From contig CAIIXF020000010.1 of NCBI GenBank assembly GCA_903813345.2, forward strand, positions 10,224,349 through 10,288,348: a DNA stretch of 64,000 bases. The letters are read 5' to 3'. A model generated the notes under the pieces. That model searched no databases, had not been told where the DNA came from, and saw only the letters and a program-made list of their open reading frames with translations. Below, piece after piece: positions 48,301 through 57,892 of the stretch (the first letter of the stretch is position 1; each line of letters begins with the position of its first letter). This DNA is from Owenia fusiformis. Taxonomy: Eukaryota > Annelida > Polychaeta > Sabellida > Oweniidae. The position numbers and the translations under genes were made by a program.

Positions 48301-51300
48301 TTGTCGTTATCCACAAAAATAAATGTTTAACTCCAACTCAAATTTCTCAAGAACAGTTGTAGGTACTAGTATTGTTACATGATATTGATATAATTTTAAG
48401 TTGTGTATAGCTCACCCTAGCATATAAAGCAAACACAACCGATTAGTTATTTCATCTAAAATGACTAAGAGGTTATTTTAACTACATGTTCTAATTTATT
48501 ATAGAGAGATGTTAGAAGTATGGTATTATCTGATTCAAAATAAAAAACCGTCATTTTCTGTTCATAACAGCTACCATTTATCAAACTGTCGGTTAATATA
48601 ACCTTCTGTGATACAATATTGATAGGATATGTTTTAAAGGAAGTAATGCACTCGCCATTATGATCCAGGGGCGGATCTGGGAAGCAACGGGGGGGGGGGG
48701 GGGGCAAATTTCAGCTCAGAGAAAAAAACTTCCGAAAAAATGTTGGCCCCTATAACTTAAATGTTGGCCCAAATTTTGAAATTTTGAGGCCCATTTTCTT
48801 CAAAATTTGGCCTTAAATTAAAAAATAAGGCCTTAAAGGCCCAGTAATGACCAAAAAGGCCCACCTTTTGGGGCCTTTTTGGCCCAATTGTTTTGGGCCC
48901 AAGCCCCCCCCCCCCCCAGATCCGCCAGTGTGATCTCCCCATCTCAATATTTCATTTATATGCACACTAGTATCTTGTTGATCTATGTTCAGCACTTTAT
49001 TGATGTACAGTATACGGTATAGGGCTGTTATTAGGCTCATAATTCAATCATGATAGGTAGTGAGGTAGCACCGAAAAATGTACCCGCTTCTGAACAAATT
49101 GAAATTACTTGTTTCTTATGTATTTTTATGTGATACTTCAGAAATTTTTTGTCTGACGCGCCATATCCGGGGCGAAAGTTATCAAAATTGGGTTTTTGAC
49201 CATAAAAAGGAAAATTACAGGGGGTACATTAACATCATTGAATAATTCATTCAGTTAGTCTTCAATCATCATAATGATTTTATTGAGAGTTGATGAGATC
49301 ATTTTAAGGTAGTATGCAAACTTTCAATGGTCTGTCACTCGTGGTTGCCATGGAAACCACAATTTTTGCTGAGAAAATCCTTAATTTTGGTAAAACCTGT
49401 ACCTGTACATAATATAGAATGTGGATTATTTTTCAAATCAACAGATATCAGAACATTTTAGCACTCTAAAAATCACCAGGGCTGTCCAAACATTTGTTTA
49501 AAGAGAAAGAATATTGCAATTTATATGACTGGTAAGTGTCAAAGACCATACAATTACATAAGTGGTCAAAAGTGGGCGTCGCCCTCATAATAGTAGTTGA
49601 TTGCCATTCTCTATAAATACAGAGTTTTACTTGACTTTTGAGATACATTTTCATTGAATTTCTTTGGTTATACTTAATATCAAGCATTTTTACATCTAAG
49701 TGTTATAGTTATTGCATGGGGATACAGGGGGATGGGGGAGGGGGGGGGGGGGGTAGTAACAGAATTGGGAGGGGCAGAGCTTATCAGCCTTAAGGGTAAA
49801 TCTCATCTACATGGTTCTAGATTTCATAGGGTACAGCTTCTGGGTCTTATTATATTCATCTCAATATATAAGATATAAGAATTTACATGGTTGGTAAGTG
49901 TCAAAGACCATAGAATTACACATGTGATCAAAAGTGGGCGTCGCCCTAATCATAGTATATGGTTCATTCTCTATAAATACAGAGTTTAACTTGACTTTTG
50001 AAGTACATTTACTAGTGTTGTCGCGATTAATCGATACATCGCGATATACATCGCCAAAGCTGATTCTGGCGATGCATCGATGTCTGAAACAAAACATCGA
50101 TGTTTTAAAAAAAATTCATTTGCTAAAAATCACCCTTTCTTATCTTATTTTGACGCAAATCGCTTAAATTTCTCCTGCTTATTTCATTTCGCAATGTTTT
50201 CTGATATTATTTCGCTTTAAAACTGTTTTAGCTAGTCGAAATGAACCATTAATCTAAAAAAAATTACTTTACTTTCATTTCACCGTTACTAGAAGTTCCC
50301 GGATGAACCAGCGTTCTGTATTTTAGTGCATTAGCGTTCGGTATTTCAGTGCACTTTTCTCGGACTTTTTCTCGATGTACATCGCGATGTGCATCGATGT
50401 TTACTACTGAAAATTGCCGATGCATCGATGTACGATTATGGCACATCGCGACAACACTAACATTTACTTAAAAACATCTTTGATTTATACTTAATGTCAA
50501 GCATTTCTGGTAAGTTAAATATGTACATCTAATTGTAATAGTTATTGTCTGGGGGTGGAGGAGGGGGGGGAGAGTAACAGAATTGGAAATGGGCAGGGCT
50601 AATAAGCCTTAAATGTAAATCTCATTTATTTAGTTCTGGATTTCAAGGGGTGCATCTTCTGGGTCTTCTTCACTTCTGGGTCTTCTTCATCTCAATATAT
50701 GGGATATTCCAATTTACATGATTGGTAAGTGTCAAAGACCATACAATTACATAAGTGATCAAAAGTGGGTGTTGCTCTAACAATAGTAGATAATTCATTC
50801 TCTATGAATATGGAGTATAACTTGACTTTAAGATTTATTTTTTAAATTAAAACTTCTTTGATTACATTTAGTATTGTAATATTTATTCCCTGTGGGGGGG
50901 CAAGGGGGGTAGTAGCAGAAATGGGAGGGGGCAGAGCCAATGGCCAGTCAGTCTTAAGTATTAATATCATAGTCTGATCATTTTCATTCACCTCCCGATG
51001 TTAATATATAAACAATATCATGTGGGAGAATATACCACTACACTTGCAGATTTGAGAGTCATTCAGTTGAGTGTATCTATGTGGCGCTCCACCTTTGCCT
51101 TTTAAAAAGGTGCTATTGCCCCTTCTGCATGGCACTTCATCTGTGAACGTGTGAAGTGCTAGGAAGGCTGCATATATGTCAGGGTCTATATTGGAGGAAA
51201 TACCACTGACATCAGTCTTCATTTGTTTCCAACTCAAATATCCAGCAGCACACTTTGCTGTATTTGCTTTTTGTTTTCATCATCATACAAGAACTAATTC

Positions 51301-54300
51301 CAATCTTTAGGGACTCATGTTTTTCTACCTTAAATAGAGCAAGGTGTCCCTCCCCTCTTTCAGGTTCCTTTATCGAATTTTTGATGTAATTATCACATAC
51401 AAAAACTAATCAATCTGCAATTGTAGAATCTTGAAACAGTCTCAACCAGATCCAGAAACAAAACTACCTTTCAAGTTGAATTATGGTTTGGGATAGTTGG
51501 GGTTTGTTTTCCTTATGACTTGTATACATTTAGAAGTTTTCTTTTTCTTGCTGGGTTCTATTACAAATTTTGGCCCTTTCCCTTTGGCACTTGTGGGTAC
51601 ATGTTCATGCATAGGGATGCGTTTCTCTGTTCTTGCAAGAAGTCCAGTCAGTGTTCCTAGAGCCCAAGGCACAGGGCTCAATAGGAACTGCAGGAGACAT
51701 TCTAGGCTAATTTTATGTTCTTAAGCAAGATCGAAGCTGTTCAAAGATGTTTCATTCAGAATGTATTTGTATAAGCTTGTTCTGAGTACTTTTTTACTGT
51801 CACTGTCACTGTTGCTGCTGTAGTTTGCTGCTATAGTTTTCAATTTCATATGTTTTATTAGATCATGAAATCTTTTTTTCAACTAATCTCAGATGGTATC
51901 TCTTCATGCAATTTCCCCCTTTGACTAAAATTAGATGAGATCTGCAGCGACATCATTTGGCACAGATTTTCCTTATGATACACCGTAGAGATGACCTTCA
52001 TCCTCAATGGTAAATGGATCAAGGAAGTCTTTGATCGGGTTTTTGTCATCTTTATGTCTTCTTCTATACTTGCTATTTGTGCCTTTCCAAGGTCATTATG
52101 GGTGTCACACTCATCTCATCTCTAGATAATTTTCCTAAGTTGGTCTAATGAATGACTGTCTGATTGTTGTAACCATCTCATCCATATAAAGCACTTATTG
52201 TCTGTATGGCCCATATTGCAAATCCTCGTAGTGAACCACCAGATGGACTTGAATGGAAACTAAATGACTCCATATCTTTCCAGTGGGTATTGACTGATAT
52301 TCTCATACAAGAGATTGGTGATATAGCAACACCAGGAGATGAATCAGAAAACCCCACAAGATGTACCCTATGAAATCCAGAATTAAAAAGATGAGATTTA
52401 TACTTAAAGGCAGATTAGATCTACACATTCTAATTTTGTTACTACTCACCCCTGCCCAAATGTAAAAACTATAATACTTACACAGATGTATTTACCAGAA
52501 ATGCTTGACATAAATTATAACAGCAGTTCAGTATAACTATGAATGTATCTCAAAAGTCAAGTTCAATTTTGTATTTATACAAAGAACCAATCATCTACTA
52601 TTGTTAGGGTGACACTCCTTTTGATTGTTTATAAATATGTAATTGTATGGTGTTTGACAAATCCTGTAAATTGTAATATCCCATATATTGAGATGAATAT
52701 GAAGAAGACCCAGACGAGGTGCCCCATGAAATCCAGAACTATGCAGATGAGATTTATACTTAAGGCTGATTACCTCTGCCCCCTCCCTATTCTGTTACTA
52801 CTCTCCCCCATCCTCCCCCAGGCAAGAACTATTATAATTAGATGTGCATTTCTAACCAGAAATGCTTGAAATTAAGTATAATCAAAGAAGTTGTAATGTA
52901 AATGTATCTCAAAAGTCAACTTAGACTCTGTATTTATAGAGAATGAATCTATAAGGGCGACGCCCACTTTTGATCACTTGAGTAATTCTATGGTCTTTAT
53001 ACTTACCAATCATGCAGAATTATAATATCCTATATATTCAGATGAATGTGAAGAAGACCCAGAAGATGAACCCTATGAAATCCAGAACTATGTAGATGAG
53101 ATTTATACTTAAGGGTGATTAGCTTTGCCCTCTTCCAATTCTGTTACCCCCCCCCCATATACCCCCTCCCCAATGCAATAAGTATAACACTAACATGTAC
53201 ATTATTTACCAAAAATGCTTCATATTTAGTATAACCAAAGAACATCATTATAAATGTATCTCAAAAGTCAAGTAAAACTCTGTATTTTTAGAGAATGGCA
53301 ATCATCTAGTATGATAACGGCGACGCCCACTTTTGATCACTTATGTAATTGTATGGTCTTTGACACTCCCCAGTTATGTTAATTGCAATAACCTTTATAT
53401 TCAAATAAATGTTTGAACTGCCCTTGTAATTTTGAAAATGCTAAAATGTTCTGATATCTGTTGATTTGAAAATTGATCCACATTCTATATTATGTACAGG
53501 TACAGGTTTTACCAAAATTAAGGATTTTCTCAGCAAAAATTGTGGTTTCCATGGCAACCACGAGTGACAGACCATTGAAACTTTGCATACTACCTAAAAA
53601 TGATCTCATCAACTCTCGATAAAATTATTTTGTTGATTGAAGACCAACTGAATGAATTATTCAATGATGATAATGTACCCCCACGAATTTTCCTTTTTAG
53701 GGTCAAAAACTCAATTTTGACAACTTTCGCCCCGGATACGGCGCATCAGACAAAAATTTTCTGAAGTATCACATAAAAATACATAAGAAACAAGTAATTT
53801 CAATTTGTTCAGAAGCGGGTACATTTTTCGGTGCTACCTCACTAACTATGAAGTGTAGAGGTGTATATTCCAAACCAGGAAGTAGTTTTGTGTCTATTAA
53901 AATCCATTTGCGTCCTACGCATCCCTACATCTTATCCAAATATGTTACTAAATAATGATATATAATAGTATATTCTTTGGTTTTACAAAGTTGTATGATA
54001 TTTGATAATTTTTCTAGGGCCATTTTGTAAGGGAAAATGATGAAAAAATGTACAATCTTTTAATCTAAAGTATGACCTGAATCGATTGAAAACTTCATAT
54101 TGCACATTTGATGAGATAAACCGTTTGCGGCATATTGTGAAATTATTAAGTTTGCAGTAGATTCAGGTCATAGTGTATTTTTGGTATTTCTGTGATAATC
54201 AATGGAAACCAATGGTCTCTATTGGGATATGCTGATATCTCCATGTTAAAGGTGCAACACTGAGTGCAGAGGGGCCATTCAACGATCGGACAAGTGTCAA

Positions 54301-56631
54301 AATATATTTAAGTTTGGTTATTTCTTTAAGACTAACATATATTTTTATTATTTCCAAGGAAACTCCCTAGATGAACATTATTTCAGCTGATATTCCTCCT
54401 GAAACATGGTGAATCTTAAAAAGCTATAAGTGTGACTCCCTCTATAGAAGCTTTGAACTGAATTTACACTTCTTAATGCTGAAATTGATAGTTTATACAT
54501 ACATTTTAAGAAAATAGGTATGTCAAAGAAGATGTTTAGTCCAATGTTGCCCCGATGACTCAGAAAAAGTAAAATATTTCGAATTTTCTCTCTACAGGCC
54601 CCTTTAAGGTGCACAGGCCCACGTAAGTCAATAGATCCTTACTGGACCAAATGACCCCTATCCCAGTGCCCAAGCACTAAATTAATATTTTCCAAAGTAT
54701 TATCTATATGACATTTTATTCTTCATGTTACACCCAAGAATGATTCATTTTGACAGCTCTTTTTTGATTAGACAAATGTGATTATATCATGTCTCAATAC
54801 TTCGTTCATGTTTTAAAATCTAGAGCAACCAGATTAAAAAGTCACGAATGGGATAATCTCTGAATACGATCTACAATACTTCACTGTTTTCGAAATCATG
54901 TAAACGGGTATTTATAAATGATGTCTTATGATAGTATTATTTTATTTTTACCCTGAGTCGCCTCGCATATTTTTGGGCCCTAGCTACGCTCCCTGGTACC
55001 GCTCGTTCCTTTTCCTGAAAACATCTGTTTCTAACAGTGATCTCATTCTCTATCAGTTAATTAAAGGCCCACTATACTTAATTTAGAAGAAAAAAAATTA
55101 TCATTGAAACATATATCACCAACACACTCGCTCAAATATGAAACAAAGTTTGATTTGCTTTAATATTGAACCAAGAAAAAATTAACTCGCATAGAAAAAA
55201 GCATTTGAAGTTCAGAGACCAACATGCACATGCTAAACAAAGTGCATGTTTTTAATTACTTTTGATTTAAAAGATGGCGACGCTTCTATGAAAATGAATG
55301 TATCATGTAATACAAACAACTTCGCCATCTTTTAATGACATTGATAAAAAAACTTGATATATAAAGCTTGACAGATCAATAATATTTTTTGACTTATTAT
55401 TGTAAGCTTTGATGTGACCCGTTTGAGCTGTTGTTGGTGTCAAATGAAAGATAGGGTTCTTATCAATACATTGAACATTCTGTAGAATTCAAAAAGTCTT
55501 TATTTTGCCCAAATACATTGAAAATACGCGAAGTGGGCTTTTAATGTATGTATATATTTCAACTGGATCAAGAGTTTTTGTGTATTTTTTTAGGATAAAT
55601 AACGATTGGAAATTCGACGATGCTGTATCGAACCAAGGTTGCTTTGTTCACGCATATGACCCAAGGTAAGCTCAGGCAATCGATATTTCCGTGTGTAAGT
55701 CACAGAGAACTAGTTGATTAAAATAGCACTTAGACGATATAAATCATATATGAATAGTTCTCTATGGTCCCAAGAGAATTGCCAACTATAATAACTTCAG
55801 AAGTAATAATTATGCTTTAAAAATATTTCCTATAAATTTTCCTAAAACAATATGAAATCCATAAGCGTAAAGATGACATCCATAAAATCTCCATTTGTGG
55901 TTGACATAGCAATGTGAATGTGATAGATGCTTCCGTTTGTAGTATGAAGAAAGAATCACATATGAGGTCACCGTCTATATCGTTCCACAACAAAGGGCTG
56001 AGCGGTAAAAATGAAAAGAATTGGCTTGGCTGGGAGATGAAAACGATGTCAACGTTATTGAAAGAAAATGGCGATGACAAGGTTTGAATTTAGTCATGGT
56101 TACTCAAAGACCCCGGTATTTCAAGGAATAGCCTAATGTAGTAATGTACCCCATGTAATACCATGACATTTCAAATCCTCTCAGCCCCGAGATGTTTCAG
56201 GTGAAACAGAAAGATGATATGAGTATCAGAATGGTGCAACCTGGTTATCTAAAAATCTTGACTTTTTTCATTTTCAGAAAATAATTGACATTCTCAAGAT
56301 TGACTGTGAATACTGCGAATGGGAGGCCCTTAGCACAATGCTAGATGATGGTGTACTGAACAATGTTAAGCAATTGGTTTTCGAATGGCACATTACAAGT
56401 GGAATATTACGGAGCAAGGATGAAATCAAATACATCCACAAAGGAAGGACGTTGTCGGACACAACAGAATTTGCATACATGTATAATATATTAAGACGAT
56501 TATATGATGCAGGATTTAGAATGTTCTATTCTCATCAAAACCCCACTGGGAATTATAAATCCATTTTTACTGGCAAATCTCGAAGTTGTTGCTTTGAGGT
56601 ATACTACATAAATATCAATTTCAAGAATTGA
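30280..56631 (+). CDS. METTL24-like protein with signal anchor (6 exons, 300 aa)
   Basis: Exons: 30280-30381, 43550-43659, 44451-44576, 55594-55665, 55943-56081, 56278-56631. Phases match throughout (0,2,2,2,0) and the summed length is 903 nt. Residues 8-26 form a signal anchor (IIVLLSVVFCFLLVYYF). Motifs typical of the METTL24 (Methyltransf_22) family appear in order: CDE..PGGWLTC, PCLVYSVG, NDWKFDDAV, GCFVHAYDPS, WEMKTMSTLL, DILKIDCEYCEWE and VKQLVFEWH. By family knowledge these are putative SAM-dependent methyltransferases of unknown substrate. The anchor and the Cys pairs suggest a lumenal catalytic side in the secretory pathway (inference). It is slightly shorter than vertebrate METTL24 because the N-terminal stem is short. 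The long introns 1 and 3 are packed with transposons. An AATAAA near 57364 or 57686 may end the transcript. Confidence 0.85.
31533..31661. mobile_element. 129-bp MITE, family 'GGTCACATTTGCTCC', copy 2
   Basis: Same length and ends as the copy at 128-256 (GGTCACATTTGCTCCGAT / ATCGGGGCAAATGTGACC). The interior carries a GCGCCCGGCCGAT / ATCGGCCGGGCGC inverted core, longer and more perfect than in copy 1. Confidence 0.8.
32374..32480. repeat. Minisatellite, ATCCCGTATCAG unit
   Basis: About eight copies of GATCCCGTATCA or AAATCCCGTATCA in tandem. Non-coding; in intron 1 of the METTL24-like gene. Confidence 0.85.
32819..33001. mobile_element. Palindromic MITE (AGGTTATT ends)
   Basis: AGGTTATTGATGG and GGAATATGGATTTATTCC on the left are mirrored by GGAATAAAATCCATATTCC and CCCATTAAATAACCT on the right. 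ATATGATATT blocks are mirrored inside around a GGGCTATCGCCC centre. Confidence 0.75.
33232..33308. repeat. 15-bp inverted repeats flanking inverted RT motif
   Basis: TCTTTATGATCACAA (33232-33246) and TTGTGATCATAAAGA (33294-33308) are exact inverses. The 47 bp between reads as RT sequence (FWGRFVDDTF) on the minus strand, while all downstream RT sequence reads on the plus strand. Confidence 0.85.
33232..34180 (+). pseudogene. Penelope-like retroelement, 5'-truncated (RT C-terminus + GIY-YIG)
   Basis: An open frame of 294 codons from 33296 begins inside the reverse transcriptase, just after the catalytic FVDD, with VIIK then a SFSEHLN block. It continues through PFLDT and VYRKPTHTNQYLH, both typical of Penelope-like RT. 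It ends in a GIY-YIG endonuclease domain (residues about 190-250: GVIYKI.C..C..TYVGET, then RIREH). Family knowledge: such elements copy RNA into DNA and nick with GIY-YIG. The FVDD motif itself lies at 33247-33293 on the opposite strand, between 15-bp inverted repeats. The 5' two thirds of the element is missing. The 3' flank to about 34360 may be its UTR. I saw no hammerhead core. Confidence 0.85.
34396..34583. mobile_element. 188-bp MITE (CAAGGAGGATTGG ends)
   Basis: CAAGGAGGATTGG and CCAATCCTCCTTG are exact inverses at the ends. GATATTCT / AGAATATC is mirrored further in, giving arms of about 45 bp. It sits just downstream of the Penelope remnant. Confidence 0.8.
34611..34670. mobile_element. 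Left terminal sequence AAGCCCGGTATACACCAATG
   Basis: AAGCCCGGTATACACCAATG followed by GGGCAA and a few CCCATCGAGTCCCAT words. It is the inverse of the sequence at 42623-42648, eight kilobases away. Confidence 0.6.
35342..36080. repeat. Tandem repeat, about 175-bp unit
   Basis: About 4.3 copies. Each holds AACTAAGCATAACTCCTGG, GATTTTCTCATCCATCGCC, CCTCAAATGTGGGTCCCTAG and a TATGGTGTTCAGACACCATA hairpin. The final copy is truncated, and a degenerate copy follows at about 36300. Confidence 0.9.
37942..38548. mobile_element. MITE with AGGTGGATTGGATCGAG ends, copy 2
   Basis: Arms and interior match the copy at 28911-29543 (for example ATGACAAATACATACT inside, and TTTACATGAATCCAATCCAC at the right end). 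It directly abuts the dispersed repeat starting at 38549. Confidence 0.75.
38549..38920. repeat. Dispersed 365-bp repeat, copy 1
   Basis: It shares long blocks with 54246-54612, such as AGTGTCAAAATATATT, GGTGAATCTTAAAAA, TAGAAGCTTTGAACTGAATT and ATTTTCGAATTTTCTCTCTA near the end. Non-coding. Class not identified. Confidence 0.75.
39474..39758. mobile_element. MITE with CAGGGGCGGATCTGG ends, copy 1
   Basis: The ends are CAGGGGCGGATCTGG and CCAGATCCGCCAGTG, with interior GGCCC-rich words and a polyC tract. The flanks cattg/catta fit a decayed 5-bp duplication. It belongs to the same family as 48666-48930 and the array at 18.8-20.7 kb. Confidence 0.8.
42164..42655. repeat. GGGACTC/GGGGCAA low-complexity array with long hairpin
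   Basis: The sequence is built from words such as CCCATCGAGTCCCATGG and TTGCCCCATCTTGCCCC. The first half is mostly the inverse of the second around 42463 (CCCACGTGGGA), so it can fold into a long hairpin. The right end TTGCCCCATTGGTGTATACC is the inverse of 34611-34636, and a variant is internal at about 42304. The overlapping open frames on both strands are products of the repeat. Confidence 0.75.
43384..43460. mobile_element. 77-bp MITE, second copy
   Basis: Nearly identical to the copy in the Harbinger exon, differing by one base deletion and one substitution. It is flanked by ATTATCTG on both sides (43376-43383, 43462-43469; the preceding bases g and c differ). It lies 90 bp upstream of METTL24-like exon 2. 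Confidence 0.85.
43550..43659 (+). CDS. METTL24-like exon 2: stem region
   Basis: The acceptor is ttttccag and the donor is TACAG|gttggt. It enters in phase 0 and leaves in phase 2. It encodes a polar stem (KSNVHDDVKKESAQIIEFGQ and on to AEELFYR). Confidence 0.7.
44451..44576 (+). CDS. METTL24-like exon 3: family N-terminal domain
   Basis: The acceptor is tcttctag and the donor is GTAGG|gtaggt. Carries CDETKEMGVYPGGWLTC and PCLVYSVG, the family's leading motifs. Confidence 0.8.
45296..46350. mobile_element. 1.05-kb foldback element (CTGTGCTATRCGAAAACAAG)
   Basis: GCTGTGCTATACGAAAACAA at about 45310 is inverted near 46330 (TTGTTTTCGCATAGCACAG). TATTAACGGT / ACCGTTAATA is also inverted. Further in, AAGCGGTGTGG recurs, with pieces mirrored around ACTCAATAACCCAGATGCGA. 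Non-coding. Confidence 0.75.
46570..47010 (-). pseudogene. LINE reverse-transcriptase C-terminal remnant
   Basis: An open frame of 81 codons (46978-46733) reads HELIESLTN..LLDCTHYIDIRNDLFSYL. This resembles the terminal Cys/His region of non-LTR retrotransposon ORF2 (H..LDC..Y..IR..LF). The rest of the ORF is absent. On the minus strand it is followed by a short AT-rich tail. The family cannot be assigned. Confidence 0.5.
47228..47385. mobile_element. Dispersed repeat, CTACGGC family, copy 2
   Basis: Matches the copy at 5335-5520 over most of its length (CTTCACAAACTTGATA, TCTACATCGT, TTGCATATTTCTCTCG, CATCGTACGGCTGCC). Confidence 0.55.
47412..48270. mobile_element. Element with ATCGCACTTTGAA ends and internal repeats
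   Basis: ATCGCACTTTGAA near 47424 is inverted as TTCAAAGTGCGAT near 48255. Inside, a 135-bp block (AATGGCCGCCATGTA.., CCTAATCAGATCTTGG, TCTGCTCTTGCATCTGTAAA) recurs three times, at about 47450, 47900 and 48060. A CCCGCCCGCACGCCCG stretch precedes the right end. Confidence 0.7.
48666..48930. mobile_element. MITE with CAGGGGCGGATCTGG ends, copy 2
   Basis: The ends are CAGGGGCGGATCTGG and CCAGATCCGCCAGTG. A perfect 5-bp duplication, tgatc, flanks it (48661-48665 and 48931-48935). The interior has polyG, GGCCC-rich sequence and polyC, as in the copy at 39474. Confidence 0.85.
50013..50459. mobile_element. hAT-like MITE nested in the foldback element
   Basis: The ends TAGTGTTGTCGCGAT and ATCGCGACAACACTA are exact inverses. 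An exact 8-bp duplication ACATTTAC flanks it (50005-50012, 50460-50467), which is the hAT hallmark. The interior is rich in CATCGATG and CATCGCGATG words. Confidence 0.9.
51001..52090 (-). pseudogene. Decayed ORF carried by the foldback element
   Basis: Three collinear minus-strand segments keep protein-like character. At about 52070-51960, KYRRRHKDDKNPIKDF then LDPFTIEDEGHLYGVS. At 51681-51481, SPVPWALGTLTGLLARTEKR. At 51237-51001, AAFLALHTFTDE then a STFLKGKGG block. In wording and order they resemble an uncharacterised protein family I recall from cnidarian and other invertebrate genomes (NPF..LY.LSSG, then PWALAT.DG..RKT.K, then LHAFTGCD..S.F.GKGK). This match is from memory and uncertain. 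Stops and frame changes separate the pieces. If right, the foldback element once carried, or captured, this gene. Confidence 0.4.
54246..54612. repeat. Dispersed 365-bp repeat, copy 2
   Basis: Collinear with 38549-38920 over its length, starting GGTGCAACA(C/A)T and ending in ATTTCGAATTTTCTCTCTAC. A TTAAGGTGCAC follows. Confidence 0.75.
55594..55665 (+). CDS. METTL24-like exon 4
   Basis: The acceptor is tttttttag and the donor is CCAAG|gtaagc. A 72-nt exon encoding INNDWKFDDAVSNQGCFVHA then YDP, the family's SAM-domain start. Phase 2 on both sides. Confidence 0.8.
55943..56081 (+). CDS. METTL24-like exon 5
   Basis: The acceptor is gtttgtag and the donor is GACAAG|gtttga (a weak donor). Encodes MKKESHMRSPSISFHNKGL then WLGWEMKTMSTLLKENG, which joins DPS upstream and KIIDILKID downstream in frame. 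Confidence 0.75.
56278..56631 (+). CDS. METTL24-like exon 6: C-terminal half
   Basis: The acceptor is tttcag. Starts KIIDILKIDCEYCEWEAL, carries VKQLVFEWH and ends at TGA (56629-56631). The CEYCEW cysteine pair replaces the IEGAEW form common in the family. Confidence 0.85.
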   Translation, partial: KIIDILKIDCEYCEWEALSTMLDDGVLNNVKQLVFEWHITSGILRSKDEIKYIHKGRTLSDTTEFAYMYNILRRLYDAGFRMFYSHQNPTGNYKSIFTGKSRSCCFEVYYININFKN

Positions 56632-56724
56632 CCTTGCAAAATAGATTATAATAATATGATACAGGGTTCTCGGACATGACATATCGCATTTCAATTTCAA
56701 CCAGTCAGAACACCGGCGGTAACT

Positions 56725-56945
56725 AAGTGGATTTAAAATCAGAAAAGAAATTCCGCGCTTGCGTGGAAAAAATGTTTAAGCCCCTAAATTCAAAATTTGT
56801 CCCAAATTTTTGAAGCCCATTTTTGATAATTTGGCCTAAAAAGGCCCAAAAAGGCCAAGTAATGCCCAAAAAGGCCCACTTATGGAGGCTCTGCAAGATT
56901 TTTGGCCCCAACCTTTTTCTGGGCCTTCCCAGGGGGGGGGGGCAT
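56725..56945. mobile_element. Degenerate fragment of the GGCCC-rich MITE
   Basis: Contains AGGCCCAAAAAGGCCAAG, AGTAATGCCCAAAAAGGCCC and a final polyG tract, as in the copies at 39474 and 48666. Clear terminal repeats are lost. Confidence 0.55.
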
Positions 56946-56973
56946 GGTCTCTCCCACGGGAATCCGCAAAATA

Positions 56974-57168
56974 CCTATATTCCAGCCAATGAATCTGTCA
57001 ATCAGAACACAGTATCCCAAAATCTCCATTTTTAAAATTACAACTCATGTTTTTTTTAGAATGAGTGAAATTGTTTACCCTCATCAGTTTTATAATTGCG
57101 AATTGGCAGTTGAGTGAAAACATAAAATAGTATCATAAGGAATACCGAGGCAGGTGCTAATGCAGGTC
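56974..57168. repeat. Dispersed repeat, copy 1 (CAATCAGAACACAGTAT)
   Basis: Shares ATCTGTCAATCAGAACACAG, TTGGCAGTTGAGTGAAAAC and ATAGTATCATAAGGAATACC with 60902-61080 in the same order and orientation. Non-coding; downstream of the METTL24-like stop. Confidence 0.7.
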
Positions 57169-57169
57169 A

Positions 57170-57890
57170 AATGATTTCCTTGCAAAAAATCATTATTTTA
57201 AAAGTGTTACTCTACAAAATATTTTGCAATGTGTGAAAAGAAGTTAAGCACATGACTCGGTGAATATTGTGAATGATATTGCTCTAACTGCTATAGTATT
57301 AAGATTTAACCTAGTCACAAAATGGAAGCTTAAAATGTCCAGTTTTATAAATGCTCAGTCTAAAATAAAAATGTTTTGTGATAGGTTAAAAATACTGGAG
57401 GATGAAATCCCCACATACATAACCAAAATAATCTAAGCGCCCCAACTAACACAAAATTGAAATGGTTATTGGGGAACGAGGCATGACTATGTTACTATGG
57501 TATTTTATTGGACTCTTATGTAAAAAACTTTTTAAGAAAATTTTAAGTATTTTTGCATTATACAGTTATAGCCCTAGTTGTAATTTTATTGTTAATAATG
57601 CTACAGAATACTAGCGTAAACGCACAAAGTCGCACTTGTAATATATGTTCATATAAAAATCCATGCTTATGTGGGAAACATGGGAAATAAAGATACAAAC
57701 ATATGTTCGTATTATTTTAGACTTTGATAGAAATATTATGTTTTAACATACATTCAAACAACAATCGATGATGAATGTCAAACATATCAACACAAAACGA
57801 ATGTATTGGTAAATGATCAATTCATAGAACCCAAAGGGAAACGATACTTCAACTTGCAACGAAGAGTTCAATCTCACTGAACACGAGTGG
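57170..57890. other. Intergenic sequence after the METTL24-like gene
   Basis: Non-coding. Two AATAAA words, near 57364 and 57686, are candidate polyadenylation signals. Confidence 0.35.
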
Positions 57891-57892
57891 AC

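Larger units (their letters stand above)
49054..53849. mobile_element. 4.8-kb foldback element with multi-unit inverted arms
   Basis: The left end TAGTGAGGTAGCACCGAAAA is inverted at the right end. The first 440 bp of each arm match closely (for example TCTGTCACTCGTGGTTGCCA / TGGCAACCACGAGTGACAGA). Beyond that, each arm holds three copies of a 350-400-bp unit with AAGTGTCAAAGACCAT, GTGATCAAAAGTGGGCGTCG, TTCTCTATAAATACAGAGTT and a G-rich tract: at about 49530, 49890 and 50720 on the left and, inverted, about 52550, 52900 and 53280 on the right. The centre, about 51000-52100, carries a decayed minus-strand ORF. It is inserted in intron 3 of the METTL24-like gene. Confidence 0.85.
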
